This document shows positions 52,349 to 61,184 of a stretch of DNA of 64,000 bases, piece by piece. The stretch is from Rhizobium sp. NZLR1. GTDB lineage: Bacteria > Pseudomonadota > Alphaproteobacteria > Rhizobiales > Rhizobiaceae. How positions within the stretch are numbered: the stretch's first letter is position 1; each line of letters begins with the position of its first letter. A program made the position numbers and the translations under genes. Below the pieces are notes generated by a model. It saw only the letters and a program-made list of their open reading frames with translations. It did no database searches and was not told where the DNA came from. Location of the stretch: positions 620,001-684,000 of the forward strand of contig NZ_CP071633.1 of assembly GCF_017357385.1 (NCBI RefSeq), given 5' to 3'.

Positions 52349-52393
52349 TGAAGCGGCCCCGGCATTCAATGCCGAAACCAATGGAGTAGACCC

Positions 52394-53218
52394 ATGACTG
52401 AAAATCAATCGCCGGTTCTGGTCGAATTCGATAACGGCATCGCTTTCGTGACCCTGAACCGCCCTGAAAAGCGCAATGCGATGAATCCGGCTTTGAACGC
52501 CCGGATGATGGAAGTGCTCGATGAACTCGAGGGCGACGAGCGCTGCGGCGTTCTCGTCCTGCGCGGCGCCGGCGAGTCCTGGTCCGCCGGCATGGATCTG
52601 AAGGAATATTTCCGCGACAATGACGACAAGCCGCGCGATGCCACGCTGAAGGCGCGGCGCCAATCCGGCGGCTGGTGGGGCCGGCTGATGTATTTCGAAA
52701 AGCCGACGATCGCCATGGTCAATGGCTGGTGCTTCGGCGGCGCCTTCACGCCGCTGGTTTCCTGCGATCTCGCCATCGCCGCCGAGGAAGCGAATTTCGG
52801 CCTTTCCGAGATCAATTGGGGCATCCTGCCGGGCGGCAACGTTACCCGCGCGGTCGCCGAGGTGATGCGCCATCGCGACGCGCTCTACTACATCATGACC
52901 GGCGAATTGTTCGGCGGGCGCAAGGCCGCCGAAATGGGTCTGGTCAATGAGGCCGTGCCGCTGGCCGAGCTTGAAACCCGGGTCCGCAAGATCTGCGCCA
53001 GCCTGCTCGAAAAGAACCCGGTGACGCTGAAGGCCGCCAAGGATACCTATAAGCGCGTGCGCAACCTGCCCTGGGATCTGGCCGACGATTACATCTACGC
53101 CAAGCTGGAGCAGATGCTGTTTCTCGACAAGACCAAGGGGCGCGACGAGGGGCTGAAGCAGTTCCTCGACGACAAGACCTATCAGCCGGGGCTCGGTGCC
53201 TACAAGCGCGGCCGCTGA
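52394..53218 (+). CDS. hydroxycinnamoyl-CoA hydratase-lyase (feruloyl-CoA to vanillin)
   Basis: 274 residues of the crotonase fold, and a close match, from memory, to the Pseudomonas enzyme: AGMDLKEYFR, MVNGWCFGG, FGLSEINWGI, LLEKNPVTLKAAK, KQFLDDK. The catalytic glutamate is E139 (E143 there) and Y72 equals Y75. The residue equal to S123 is T119. The reaction hydrates the CoA thioester and splits off acetyl-CoA to give the aromatic aldehyde. It lies between ligase and dehydrogenase genes of the same pathway. Confidence 0.92.
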   Translation: MTENQSPVLVEFDNGIAFVTLNRPEKRNAMNPALNARMMEVLDELEGDERCGVLVLRGAGESWSAGMDLKEYFRDNDDKPRDATLKARRQSGGWWGRLMYFEKPTIAMVNGWCFGGAFTPLVSCDLAIAAEEANFGLSEINWGILPGGNVTRAVAEVMRHRDALYYIMTGELFGGRKAAEMGLVNEAVPLAELETRVRKICASLLEKNPVTLKAAKDTYKRVRNLPWDLADDYIYAKLEQMLFLDKTKGRDEGLKQFLDDKTYQPGLGAYKRGR

Positions 53219-53252
53219 GGGTTCGCGGGCAAATCATCAGGAGGAGGAAACC

Positions 53253-54359
53253 ATGAAGATTCATGCCGCGGTGGCGCGTGCGCCGCATATGCCGTTTTCG
53301 CTGGAAAGCCTCGATCTGGAGGAGCCGCGCGAGGGGGAGATCCTGGTTCGCGTCGTCGCGACCGGGGTTTGCCACACCGATATCGTCATGCGCGACCAGC
53401 ATCTGCCGGTGCCGCAGCCGGTGGTGCTCGGCCATGAAGGTGCTGGAATCGTCGAGCGTGTCGGGCCGGGCGTTGCCAAGGTAGCGCCAGGCGATCACGT
53501 GGTCATGACCTTCAATTCCTGCGGTCATTGCCCGAGCTGCAACGATCACGAGGAGACCTATTGCCACGAATTCTTCCCGCGCAATTTCTTCGGTTCGCGC
53601 GCCGATGGTTCGAGCGGGCTCTCCTATAGAGGGGAGCGGGTGAACGGCAATATTTTCGGGCAATCCTCCTTTGCCAGCCACGCGCTCTGTCATGAGCGCA
53701 ATATCGTGAAAGTGCCAAGCGATGCCGATCTGGCGCTGCTCGGGCCGCTTGCCTGCGGCATCCAGACCGGCGCCGGCGCGGTCATGAATGCGCTCAAGGT
53801 CGAACCGGGAAAAGTGCTTGCGGTTTTCGGCATGGGGTCCGTGGGCCTCGCCGCCGTCATGGCGGCGCGGATCGTCGGCGCTTCGCGCATCATCGCCGTC
53901 GACGTCAACGAGGCGCGGCTGGCGCTTGCCACTGAACTCGGCGCGACCGATATCGTCAACGGCAAAGCGAGCGACGCCGTCGCCGCGATCATGGCGCTGA
54001 CGGGCGCGGGCGTCGATTATGCGATCGATGCCTCCGGCGTGCCCGCCGTCATCGACCAGTGCGTGCGGGTGCTGGCGCCGCGCGGCACCTGCGGCATTGT
54101 CGGCGCTTCGCCCCATGGCGCGACGCTGACGCTCGATCTCACTCATATTCTCTCCGGTGGACGCCGGGTGCGCGGCATCGTCGAGGGTGATTCCAATCCC
54201 GACGTGCTGATCCCGCTGCTGATTGACCTTCACCGACAGGGCCGCTTCCCCTTCGACAGGCTCGTCACCTTCTATGATTTCGCCGACATCAACCGGGCGG
54301 TGGAGGATGCCGAAAAGGGCATCGTGCTGAAACCGGTCGTGCGCCAGCCGGCCGTCTGA
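53253..54359 (+). CDS. zinc-dependent aryl-alcohol dehydrogenase (XylB type)
   Basis: 368 residues of the MDR superfamily. The catalytic zinc ligands lie in TGVCHTD and GHEGAGIVE; four structural-zinc cysteines are in [15 protein letters not shown]; the cofactor motif is [12 protein letters not shown]. Sequence type is that of benzyl/aryl alcohol dehydrogenases. GGAGGAGGAAACC fixes the ATG at 53253. It probably oxidises coniferyl- or vanillyl-type alcohols. Confidence 0.9.
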   Translation: MKIHAAVARAPHMPFSLESLDLEEPREGEILVRVVATGVCHTDIVMRDQHLPVPQPVVLGHEGAGIVERVGPGVAKVAPGDHVVMTFNSCGHCPSCNDHEETYCHEFFPRNFFGSRADGSSGLSYRGERVNGNIFGQSSFASHALCHERNIVKVPSDADLALLGPLACGIQTGAGAVMNALKVEPGKVLAVFGMGSVGLAAVMAARIVGASRIIAVDVNEARLALATELGATDIVNGKASDAVAAIMALTGAGVDYAIDASGVPAVIDQCVRVLAPRGTCGIVGASPHGATLTLDLTHILSGGRRVRGIVEGDSNPDVLIPLLIDLHRQGRFPFDRLVTFYDFADINRAVEDAEKGIVLKPVVRQPAV

Positions 54360-54380
54360 CACCGTTCAAGGGAGGAAAGA

Positions 54381-55820
54381 ATGAACACCGTCGCCCCAAT
54401 CGCTACCGATACCAGTCCCGATGCCATGAAGGCGCTGCTCGAACGGCAAAGGGCGTCCTTCCTGAGGGAAGGGCCACCAAGCATCCAAACCCGTGCCGAT
54501 CGCATCGATCGCGTCATCGCTCTTCTCGTCGACTACAAGGATGCGATCGCCGCGGCGCTGTCGCAGGATTTCGGCAGCCGCAGCGTCGAGGCGAGCCTGC
54601 TTCTCGATGTCTTCACCTGCGTCGGTTCGCTCAAATATGCCAAGGGCCATCTCGCCGAATGGCTGAAGCCCGAGCAGCACGAGGCATTATTCCCGGACGC
54701 GGTGGCCGAAGTGGTCTATCAGCCGAAGGGGGTGGTCGGGATACTCAGCCCCTGGAATTTCCCGTATCAGCTGGCCCTTGCGCCGCTTGCCGGCATTCTC
54801 GCCGCCGGCAACCGCGCCATGATCAAACCGTCAGAGGTGACGCCGGCTTCCTCCTCCTTGATGGCGCAACTCATTGCCGGCGCCTTCGACGAAACGGAAA
54901 TCGCCGTCGTGCAGGGCGGACCGGCCACGGGCACGGCCTTTACATCACTTGCCTTCGACCATCTGATCTTCACCGGCGGCACCGCGATCGCCCACCACGT
55001 CATGCGCGCGGCGGCGGAAAACCTGACGCCGCTGACACTTGAGCTCGGCGGCAAGTCCCCCGTCGTCATCGGCCGCTCGGCCGACCTCGCGGACGCGTCG
55101 CGTCGCGTCATGACCGTCAAGACGCTGAACGCCGGCCAGATCTGCCTGGCACCGGACCATGTTTATGTGCCCGAGGAAAGTGTGACGGCCTTCGCCGAAC
55201 ATGCGGCCGCGGCGGTCGGCGCGATGTATCCGGGGCTGAAGGAAAATCCTGATTACACCTCGATCGTCAATGCCCGCCATCATGCCCGCGTCCAGAGCCT
55301 GGTCGCCGACGCCAGGGCCAAGGGTGCCCGCGTCGTCGAGATCAACCCGGCGGCGGAGAATTTCTCCCAGCAATCGGCCCATCGCATACCGCCGACCCTG
55401 ATCCTCGATCCCACCGAAGACATGCGCGTGCTGCAGGAGGAAATCTTCGGGCCGGTGCTGCCGGTTATTGCCTATCGCGATATCGCCGACGTCATTGATC
55501 GGATCAATGCCAAGCCGCGCCCGCTCGCTCTCTATTACTTCAGCCAGGATGGTGACGAGGAGCGCCGGGTTCTCGACAATACGACCTCCGGCGGGGTGAC
55601 GGTCAACGATTGCATGAGCCATGTCACGGCGGAAGGCTTACCCTTCGGCGGCGTCGGCCATTCGGGCATGGGCGCTTATCACGGCAAATTCGGCTTCCTC
55701 GCCTTCTCGCATCCGCGCGCCGTCTACCACCAGAGCAAGATGGTGGAAGCGGAATATATGATGCGCCCGCCCTTCGGCGAGGCAATGCGCGGCTTCCTGG
55801 CCGCGGCGATCTGCAAGTAA
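54381..55820 (+). CDS. aldehyde dehydrogenase, coniferyl-aldehyde type
   Basis: 479 residues of the short class 3 ALDH branch, which ends without the extra C-terminal segment. Active site: SPWNFPYQLAL, LELGGKSPVV and Cys in NAGQICLAPDH. LKPEQ, VYQPKGVVG and SGMGAYHGKFGFLAFSHPRAV are typical of coniferyl aldehyde dehydrogenases (CalB), which make ferulate. It is the last gene of the MarR-controlled operon, and a long hairpin follows. Confidence 0.9.
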   Translation: MNTVAPIATDTSPDAMKALLERQRASFLREGPPSIQTRADRIDRVIALLVDYKDAIAAALSQDFGSRSVEASLLLDVFTCVGSLKYAKGHLAEWLKPEQHEALFPDAVAEVVYQPKGVVGILSPWNFPYQLALAPLAGILAAGNRAMIKPSEVTPASSSLMAQLIAGAFDETEIAVVQGGPATGTAFTSLAFDHLIFTGGTAIAHHVMRAAAENLTPLTLELGGKSPVVIGRSADLADASRRVMTVKTLNAGQICLAPDHVYVPEESVTAFAEHAAAAVGAMYPGLKENPDYTSIVNARHHARVQSLVADARAKGARVVEINPAAENFSQQSAHRIPPTLILDPTEDMRVLQEEIFGPVLPVIAYRDIADVIDRINAKPRPLALYYFSQDGDEERRVLDNTTSGGVTVNDCMSHVTAEGLPFGGVGHSGMGAYHGKFGFLAFSHPRAVYHQSKMVEAEYMMRPPFGEAMRGFLAAAICK

Positions 55821-55825
55821 CGACA

Positions 55826-55875
55826 GAACAGGGATCGATGGCACCGCATATTTGCGAGGCCATCGATCCCTGTTC
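55826..55875. terminator. perfect 17-bp hairpin between convergent operons
   Basis: GAACAGGGATCGATGGC (55826-55842) pairs perfectly with GCCATCGATCCCTGTTC (55859-55875). The 16-base loop contains a second small stem, CGCA-TATT-TGCG. It starts 6 bp after the aldehyde dehydrogenase stop and faces the ATPase gene on the other strand. No T-tract follows, so a bidirectional barrier is inferred from its position. Confidence 0.75.
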
Positions 55876-55919
55876 ATTCGACGTACCGTCAAGCGTCCCT
55901 TATCCGAAGGCGTGGCGGC

Positions 55920-56987
55920 TTAATCGAGCCGCAGCGTCTTGCCCGATCCAGCATCAAATAGATGGAGCTTTTCCGTACGGGGAGCCACCGTCACGACTTG
56001 CCCGGGCTCGAACTCATGGCGTTCCGAAAACACCGCGACAAGTTCGCCCGGCCCGTAGCGCAGGAACACCATCGTTTCATGGCCGGTGGGTTCGGTGACG
56101 CTGACCGTTGCCTTCAAGCCGCGTTCGGCGAGCGACAGATGTTCGGGGCGAACGCCGAGGAGCACGGACTGCCCGTCTGTTGCTTCGGGTGTGAAACCAA
56201 GACTGATCTCGTCGCCGGTCTCGGTGACGAAGATAGCGCCATCGGCCTTGTACCGGCCTTTCAGGAGGTTCATCGACGGCGAGCCGATGAAGGTTGCCAC
56301 GAACGTGTTGTTGGGACGGTCGTAGAGTTTCAGCGGCGTGCCGATCTGTTCGACCTTGCCTCCCTGCATCACCACGATCTTGTCGGCCATGGTCATCGCT
56401 TCGACCTGGTCATGCGTGACGTAGATGGTCGTGGTTTTCAGCCGCTGGTGCAGTTCCTTGATCTCCTTGCGCATCTGAACGCGCAGCTTGGCATCGAGGT
56501 TCGACAAAGGTTCGTCGAACAGAAATACCTGCGGAGATCTGACGATGGCCCGCCCCATCGCCACACGCTGCCGCTGGCCACCCGAAAGCTGGCGCGGATA
56601 ACGGTCGAGGTAAGGCACGAGATCGAGTGTTTCGGCCGCCGCCTGCAGGCGCTGTTTGATAACGTCGGCTGGCTGCTTCTGTAGGCGAAGCGCAAAAACC
56701 ATGTTTTCGGCAACGGTCTTGTGCGGATAGAGCGCATAGCTCTGGAAGACCATTGCGATATCGCGGTCCTTCGGGGGGAGATTGTTGACGACGTTTCTGC
56801 CGATTGAAATCGTGCCGTCGGTGATGCTTTCGAGCCCTGCCACCATGCGCAACAGAGTTGACTTGCCACAACCGGAAGGGCCGACAAGCACCACAAACTC
56901 GCCATCGCGGATTTCTATATCGACGCCATGCAGGACATTTAACGCGCCGTAGGCCTTGCGTGCCCCCGAAATATTGACCTCAGCCAT
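55920..56987 (-). CDS. sugar ABC transporter ATPase (UgpC/MalK type)
   Basis: 355 residues: a nucleotide-binding domain (Walker [10 protein letters not shown], signature [15 protein letters not shown], Walker [17 protein letters not shown]) and a C-terminal TOBE/regulatory domain ([13 protein letters not shown]). GGGAGGCAC precedes the ATG at 56987. It is divergent from the binding-protein and permease genes it must serve, with two LacI-type operators between. Confidence 0.94.
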   Translation of the reverse strand: MAEVNISGARKAYGALNVLHGVDIEIRDGEFVVLVGPSGCGKSTLLRMVAGLESITDGTISIGRNVVNNLPPKDRDIAMVFQSYALYPHKTVAENMVFALRLQKQPADVIKQRLQAAAETLDLVPYLDRYPRQLSGGQRQRVAMGRAIVRSPQVFLFDEPLSNLDAKLRVQMRKEIKELHQRLKTTTIYVTHDQVEAMTMADKIVVMQGGKVEQIGTPLKLYDRPNNTFVATFIGSPSMNLLKGRYKADGAIFVTETGDEISLGFTPEATDGQSVLLGVRPEHLSLAERGLKATVSVTEPTGHETMVFLRYGPGELVAVFSERHEFEPGQVVTVAPRTEKLHLFDAGSGKTLRLD

Positions 56988-57118
56988 GTGCCTCCCACTC
57001 GCTTTCTGCCGGCCCCCGGGCGCTCCCCAAGGGCCGTACATCTCACGACAGGTGCTTCCTGCAAGAGGGCCGATGAGCCGCCTTTTGCCGATTTGAAACT
57101 ACCTGTCAGGCCTCCTCC

Positions 57119-57132
57119 ATGAAACGTTTCAT
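57119..57132. promoter_or_regulatory. LacI-type operator 1
   Basis: ATGAAACGTTTCAT is a perfect 14-bp palindrome of the LacI/GalR type (central CG). The identical site lies at 57205-57218, with centres 86 bp apart. This one is nearer the ATPase promoter. Confidence 0.85.
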
Positions 57133-57204
57133 TTCCTGTTGACTTTTTCCACCTGCCGTCTAATTCTCGAAATCGAGACCGGGAGGAGCGGTTTCAGGCA
57201 AGAT

Positions 57205-57218
57205 ATGAAACGTTTCAT
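57205..57218. promoter_or_regulatory. LacI-type operator 2
   Basis: ATGAAACGTTTCAT again, 107 bp before the binding-protein start. Two identical operators about eight helical turns apart suit looping by a LacI tetramer or separate control of the two divergent promoters. Confidence 0.85.
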
Positions 57219-57324
57219 TTTCTTGTTACCAGATAGTTCCGCACGAGGCCAGTGTAAAAAAGCACTGGAGCCAGCCCGGCAAGGCCAGCTGGCGGCAGCA
57301 CAACGAAACATGGAGGAGGAAGGC

Positions 57325-58965
57325 ATGAGAGTTGAAATATATGATGCATTGGTGCGCCGTCAGGCAAGTCGCCGCGACGTCTTGCGCGGAACGGCAAGTG
57401 CCGCAGCTCTGCTCGGGCTGTCTGGCGCGATGGGCGGCATTGCCGGCACGGCGTTTGCTGCCGATGATCTGCGCGCCCAGATCCTGAAAATTCCAGGTGT
57501 CGGCAAGGGCTCGCCGACGGACTCAGATTGGCAGAAGGTCGGCGAGCTTTGCCTCGGTCCGACCAAGGCCAATGTCAAGCAGGGCGAGTTCGCCGGTGTC
57601 GAGCTGACCTTCATGGGGCTCAACAATCAGAACCTCCACAACTTCCTGTTCCGCGGATTCCTGAAGCCGTGGGAAGCCTATACGGGCGCCAAGATCAACT
57701 GGATCGACCTTGCTCAGGCTGATTACAACGCTCGCCTTCAACAATCGATCGCAACCGGCACGGTCGACTTCGACATCCTGGAGATGGGTGCACCGTTCGA
57801 AGGCGACACCGCCGGACGCGGGCTTCTGGACGAGATGCCTGACTGGGTTGCAAAGCAGATCGAGGCGGACGACATGGTCAGCTACCTGAAGCCACCGGTC
57901 GGCACCTGGGATGGCAAGACCTATCGCGTGACGATCGATGGCGACTGCCACACCTTCGCCTACCGCAAGGATTACTTCGGCGAAGGCTCGATCAGCGGCA
58001 TGGCCGAGCCGCCGAAGACCTGGCAAGAAGTGAATGCAGCTTCCCAGGCGCTGATCGGCAAGACCGATCCGCTGACCAGTCAGCCAGCCTACGGCTATCT
58101 CGATCCCCTCAAGGGATGGGGCGGTTTCGGCTTCTATTTCATCGAGAACCGCGCAACGGCCTATGCTAAATATCCGGGCGACCCGGCCTGGCTTTTCGAT
58201 CCTGAAAACATGAAGCCGCTGGTCAATAACCCGGCATGGGTTCAGGCGATCCAGGACGTCTTGGATCTGATTGCGGCGAAGGCCTATCCAGCCGACCAGA
58301 TCAATGCCGATCCCGGCACCACAGCCTTCTCGCAGTTCCTGGCCGGCACCGGCGCAATGTTGATGTGGTGGGGCGATGTCGGCTCCAGCGCACGCACCTC
58401 CGACACCTCGGTCGTCGGCGACGTGGTCGGCTTCGGCATCAACCGCGGCTCCAACCGTGTCTACAACCGCAAGACCGGGCAGTGGGAAGACAAGTATAAC
58501 GAAGCGCCTAACATGGCCTATCTGGGCTGGGGCATTTACGTTACCAAGCAGGTCTCCAGCGACGAGAAAAAGCGCAAGGCGGCCTGGTCTGCTGCTGCCC
58601 ATCTCGGCGGCAAGGATATTTCTCTGTGGACGTCGGCCTATCCCTCCGGCTTCCAACCCTATCGTCAGTCCAACTTCAACTATGACGAATGGGAAAAGGC
58701 AGGTTACGACCGCGCCTATATCGAGGACTATCTGGGTTCGAACGTCGATAGCTACAACCACCCGAACGCCGCTATCGAACCGCGTATCCCCGGCATCTTC
58801 CAATATTACTCCGTCGCCGAAGACGAACTGGCGAAGGGTTTTGCCGGACAGTACAAGTCGGCACAGGAGACCGCGGATGCGATTGCGGCCGCCTGGGAAA
58901 AGATCACCGACCAGATCGGCCGCGATAGCCAGCTGAAACTTTATCGGACGAGCCTCGGGCTCTGA
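57325..58965 (+). CDS. sugar ABC transporter substrate-binding protein (large CUT1 type)
   Basis: 546 residues, longer than typical 400-residue sugar binding proteins. A twin-arginine-like leader (RRQASRRDVLRGTASAAALL) ends near AFA-AD (residue 47). The body has an SBP_bac_1-like pattern (FRGFLKPWEAYTGAKINWID; FDILEMGAPFEGDTAGRGLLD). GGAGGAAGGC fixes the ATG at 57325; the frame upstream runs through the operators. It is followed by a mosaic repeat and the permeases. The ligand is likely a sugar or polyol, given the kinase and mutarotase genes. Confidence 0.9.
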   Translation: MRVEIYDALVRRQASRRDVLRGTASAAALLGLSGAMGGIAGTAFAADDLRAQILKIPGVGKGSPTDSDWQKVGELCLGPTKANVKQGEFAGVELTFMGLNNQNLHNFLFRGFLKPWEAYTGAKINWIDLAQADYNARLQQSIATGTVDFDILEMGAPFEGDTAGRGLLDEMPDWVAKQIEADDMVSYLKPPVGTWDGKTYRVTIDGDCHTFAYRKDYFGEGSISGMAEPPKTWQEVNAASQALIGKTDPLTSQPAYGYLDPLKGWGGFGFYFIENRATAYAKYPGDPAWLFDPENMKPLVNNPAWVQAIQDVLDLIAAKAYPADQINADPGTTAFSQFLAGTGAMLMWWGDVGSSARTSDTSVVGDVVGFGINRGSNRVYNRKTGQWEDKYNEAPNMAYLGWGIYVTKQVSSDEKKRKAAWSAAAHLGGKDISLWTSAYPSGFQPYRQSNFNYDEWEKAGYDRAYIEDYLGSNVDSYNHPNAAIEPRIPGIFQYYSVAEDELAKGFAGQYKSAQETADAIAAAWEKITDQIGRDSQLKLYRTSLGL

Positions 58966-58974
58966 TCGGTGACT

Positions 58975-59075
58975 GCTGCATAATTCCTTAAATCGGAATC
59001 GATTTGAGGATAAAATTATGCAGCAATTCAAAGTGTACAGCGTCCTTTGCGCGTCTTTCAGACGCGCGGCGCTGT
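58975..59075 (+). repeat. RIME-like mosaic element inside the sugar operon
   Basis: Left palindrome: GCTGCATAATT (58975-58985) pairs with AATTATGCAGC (59014-59024), with an inner CCTTAAATCG/CGATTTGAGG stem. Right palindrome: ACAGCG (59037-59042) pairs with CGCTGT (59070-59075), inner GCGCGTCT/AGACGCGC. It sits between binding-protein and permease genes, where it may act as an mRNA-stabilising or attenuating structure. The sequence is recognised as a common rhizobial intergenic repeat. Confidence 0.75.
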
Positions 59076-59137
59076 GAGCGCGCTGGCGGATCGGCAACGA
59101 TTTCGCCAGCGCCCATTCTGTTCGGGCGAGGAATATC

Positions 59138-60256
59138 ATGTCGACAGTCGAAGGCGACCTGCTGCACACGGTCGAAGCCGGCTCAATTTCCGCGAGCCGT
59201 CGTTTCTGGGGCCAAGCGGTTCTGTGGCTGAGCGCCATATGGTTCGTAACGTCATTTGCATTGCAGGGTGCCCATGCGTTGGGCTGGATCGATTGGGGTT
59301 TTTCGAACTGGCGCCCGATACTTTATGCCTATTTTCTCTGGGCCGCAGTTCTCTGCGTCACCCGCGTCGTCATTTACGGCGAGTCGGGCAAGAAGGCGCT
59401 TTTTGTTCTACCGGCCGCGCTTTTCGTTGTGTCGATGGTGGTATTCCCGCTGATCTTTGCGCTCTGGATCGGCTTTTCTGATTGGAACCTCGCCTCTTCG
59501 GCCGGGCGGCGCTTCAACGGGTTCGACAATGTACGCCGGATGATCACCGATCCGTTCTATGGCAATGCCCTGCTCAACATGATCCTTTATTGCCTGGCGA
59601 TCGTCGTCGAATACGCAATCGCGTTCGGCCTGGCATTGCTCCTCAATCAGGAAATCCTTGCCCGCAAGTTCTGGCGCGTCACCTTTCTGGTGCCCTTGAT
59701 GTTGTCGCCGGTCGCGGTGAGCTGGATGGCCGGCAAGTCGATGATGGAAACCCGCTTCGGCCCGGTCGCGCGGTTCGCCCGCTGGCTCGGCTGGGAAAAT
59801 CCCTCCTTCTTCGGCGATCCGCTCGTGGCGCGGCTTTCGATCATGATTATGGATGCCTGGACCTTCATTCCGTTCATGATGATCATGCTGCTCGCCGGAC
59901 TGCAGGGCCTGTCGCGGGAAGTGCTGGAGGCGGCCGAAGTCGATGGTGCCACCAGGTGGCAACGCTTTTGGAAGGTGATTTTCCCGCTCATGCTGCCGGT
60001 TTCGGTAACGGCGGTGATGATCCGCATCATCTTCAAGCTCAAGCTCGCCGACATCATCATTACGGTGACATCGGGAGGTCCCGGCGGGGCGACCGATTCC
60101 GTCACTAGTTTCATCTATCGCGAATATCGCGACCGTTCAAATGTTGGATACGGCACCCTTCTCGCGCTCGTCTATCTGGTGATCATCGTTTTCGGCATGA
60201 CCGGGCTGATGAAGATTTCCGACCGTATCGTGAAGCGCATGACAGGAAGGCTCTGA
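59138..60256 (+). CDS. sugar ABC transporter permease (MalF/UgpA type)
   Basis: 372 residues with about eight membrane helices. The first two (about 28-50, 60-80) form an extra N-terminal part before the conserved domain. The EAA loop is SREVLEAAEVDGATRWQRFW. The ATG follows GGGCGAGGAATATC. The TGA stop shares its A with the next ATG. It is the first of two channel subunits. Confidence 0.92.
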   Translation: MSTVEGDLLHTVEAGSISASRRFWGQAVLWLSAIWFVTSFALQGAHALGWIDWGFSNWRPILYAYFLWAAVLCVTRVVIYGESGKKALFVLPAALFVVSMVVFPLIFALWIGFSDWNLASSAGRRFNGFDNVRRMITDPFYGNALLNMILYCLAIVVEYAIAFGLALLLNQEILARKFWRVTFLVPLMLSPVAVSWMAGKSMMETRFGPVARFARWLGWENPSFFGDPLVARLSIMIMDAWTFIPFMMIMLLAGLQGLSREVLEAAEVDGATRWQRFWKVIFPLMLPVSVTAVMIRIIFKLKLADIIITVTSGGPGGATDSVTSFIYREYRDRSNVGYGTLLALVYLVIIVFGMTGLMKISDRIVKRMTGRL

Positions 60257-61167
60257 TGGTTCGGATCGATTTCGAAAAATACGCGCGCGGTCAGCGCATT
60301 CGTTGGTGGGCCATGCGTTTCGCCATCTACGGCCTGCTGGTCACCTGGGCATTTGTCTGCATTTTCCCGCTGTTCTGGACGGTCTCGACCTCGTTCAAGA
60401 CAGCGGCTGACGTCATGCGCGGCAACCTGATCCCCTGGTTCAATTTTGCCCCCAACTGGCTTGGCTGGCGCTCGCTCGGGCTCTCCCCGGATACGATTTT
60501 CCAGATCTCGACCGTGCGCGACGAGTTCATGCGCAGGCTCTGGAACAGCGTCATCATTTCGGTCGCGGCATCGGCTCTTGCGGTCGTGCTCGGATCGCTC
60601 GCGGCCTATGGCCTCAGCCGTTTTTCGTACAAGTTCGGCCATATGCGCAACTCCGACATTTCGTTCTTCTTCTTGTCGCAGCTCATAATGCCGCCGGTCG
60701 TTCTCGCCCTGCCGTTCCTCGTTCTCTACAAGGAACTGGCGCTGCTGGACACTTATGTGGGAATGATCGCCGTCTATACACTGATGGTCCTGCCGATTGT
60801 CGTCTGGATCATGCGCGACCAGTTCGCCACGGTTCCGGTTGAGCTCGAGGAGGCAGCGCTTGTCGACGGACTGTCGATCTGGGGCGCGTTTGCCCGCATC
60901 ATCGTGCCGCTCGTTCTGCCGGGCATGGTGGCCGCCTTTCTGCTGGCGCTGATCTTGTGCTGGAACGAATATTTTTTCGCCGCGCTGCTGACTTCCACCA
61001 ATACCAATACATTGCCGGTGATGATTGCCAGCCAGACGGGCAGCCAGGGCATCAATTGGTGGTCGATGGCGGCTCTTTCCACCGCCGGCATCCTTCCACT
61101 GGTTGTTGTCAGCGTCATGCTGGAAAAGCATATCATCGCCGGGATGACCGCGGGAGCGGTAAAGTAG
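60256..61167 (+). CDS. sugar ABC transporter permease (MalG/UgpE type)
   Basis: 303 residues, six membrane helices, and EAA loop VELEEAALVDGLSIWGAF. The extracellular-side and C-terminal parts are normal for CUT1 MalG-type permeases. It starts on the last base of the previous stop, so translation is coupled. Confidence 0.93.
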   Translation: MVRIDFEKYARGQRIRWWAMRFAIYGLLVTWAFVCIFPLFWTVSTSFKTAADVMRGNLIPWFNFAPNWLGWRSLGLSPDTIFQISTVRDEFMRRLWNSVIISVAASALAVVLGSLAAYGLSRFSYKFGHMRNSDISFFFLSQLIMPPVVLALPFLVLYKELALLDTYVGMIAVYTLMVLPIVVWIMRDQFATVPVELEEAALVDGLSIWGAFARIIVPLVLPGMVAAFLLALILCWNEYFFAALLTSTNTNTLPVMIASQTGSQGINWWSMAALSTAGILPLVVVSVMLEKHIIAGMTAGAVK

Positions 61168-61184
61168 CTGCGGGACGTTCGAAA

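Noticed and set aside
57523..59238. A 571-codon open frame on the minus strand
   Set aside because: It lies antisense to the sugar-binding-protein gene, has no ribosome-binding site or recognisable domain, and arises from the codon pattern of a high-GC gene.
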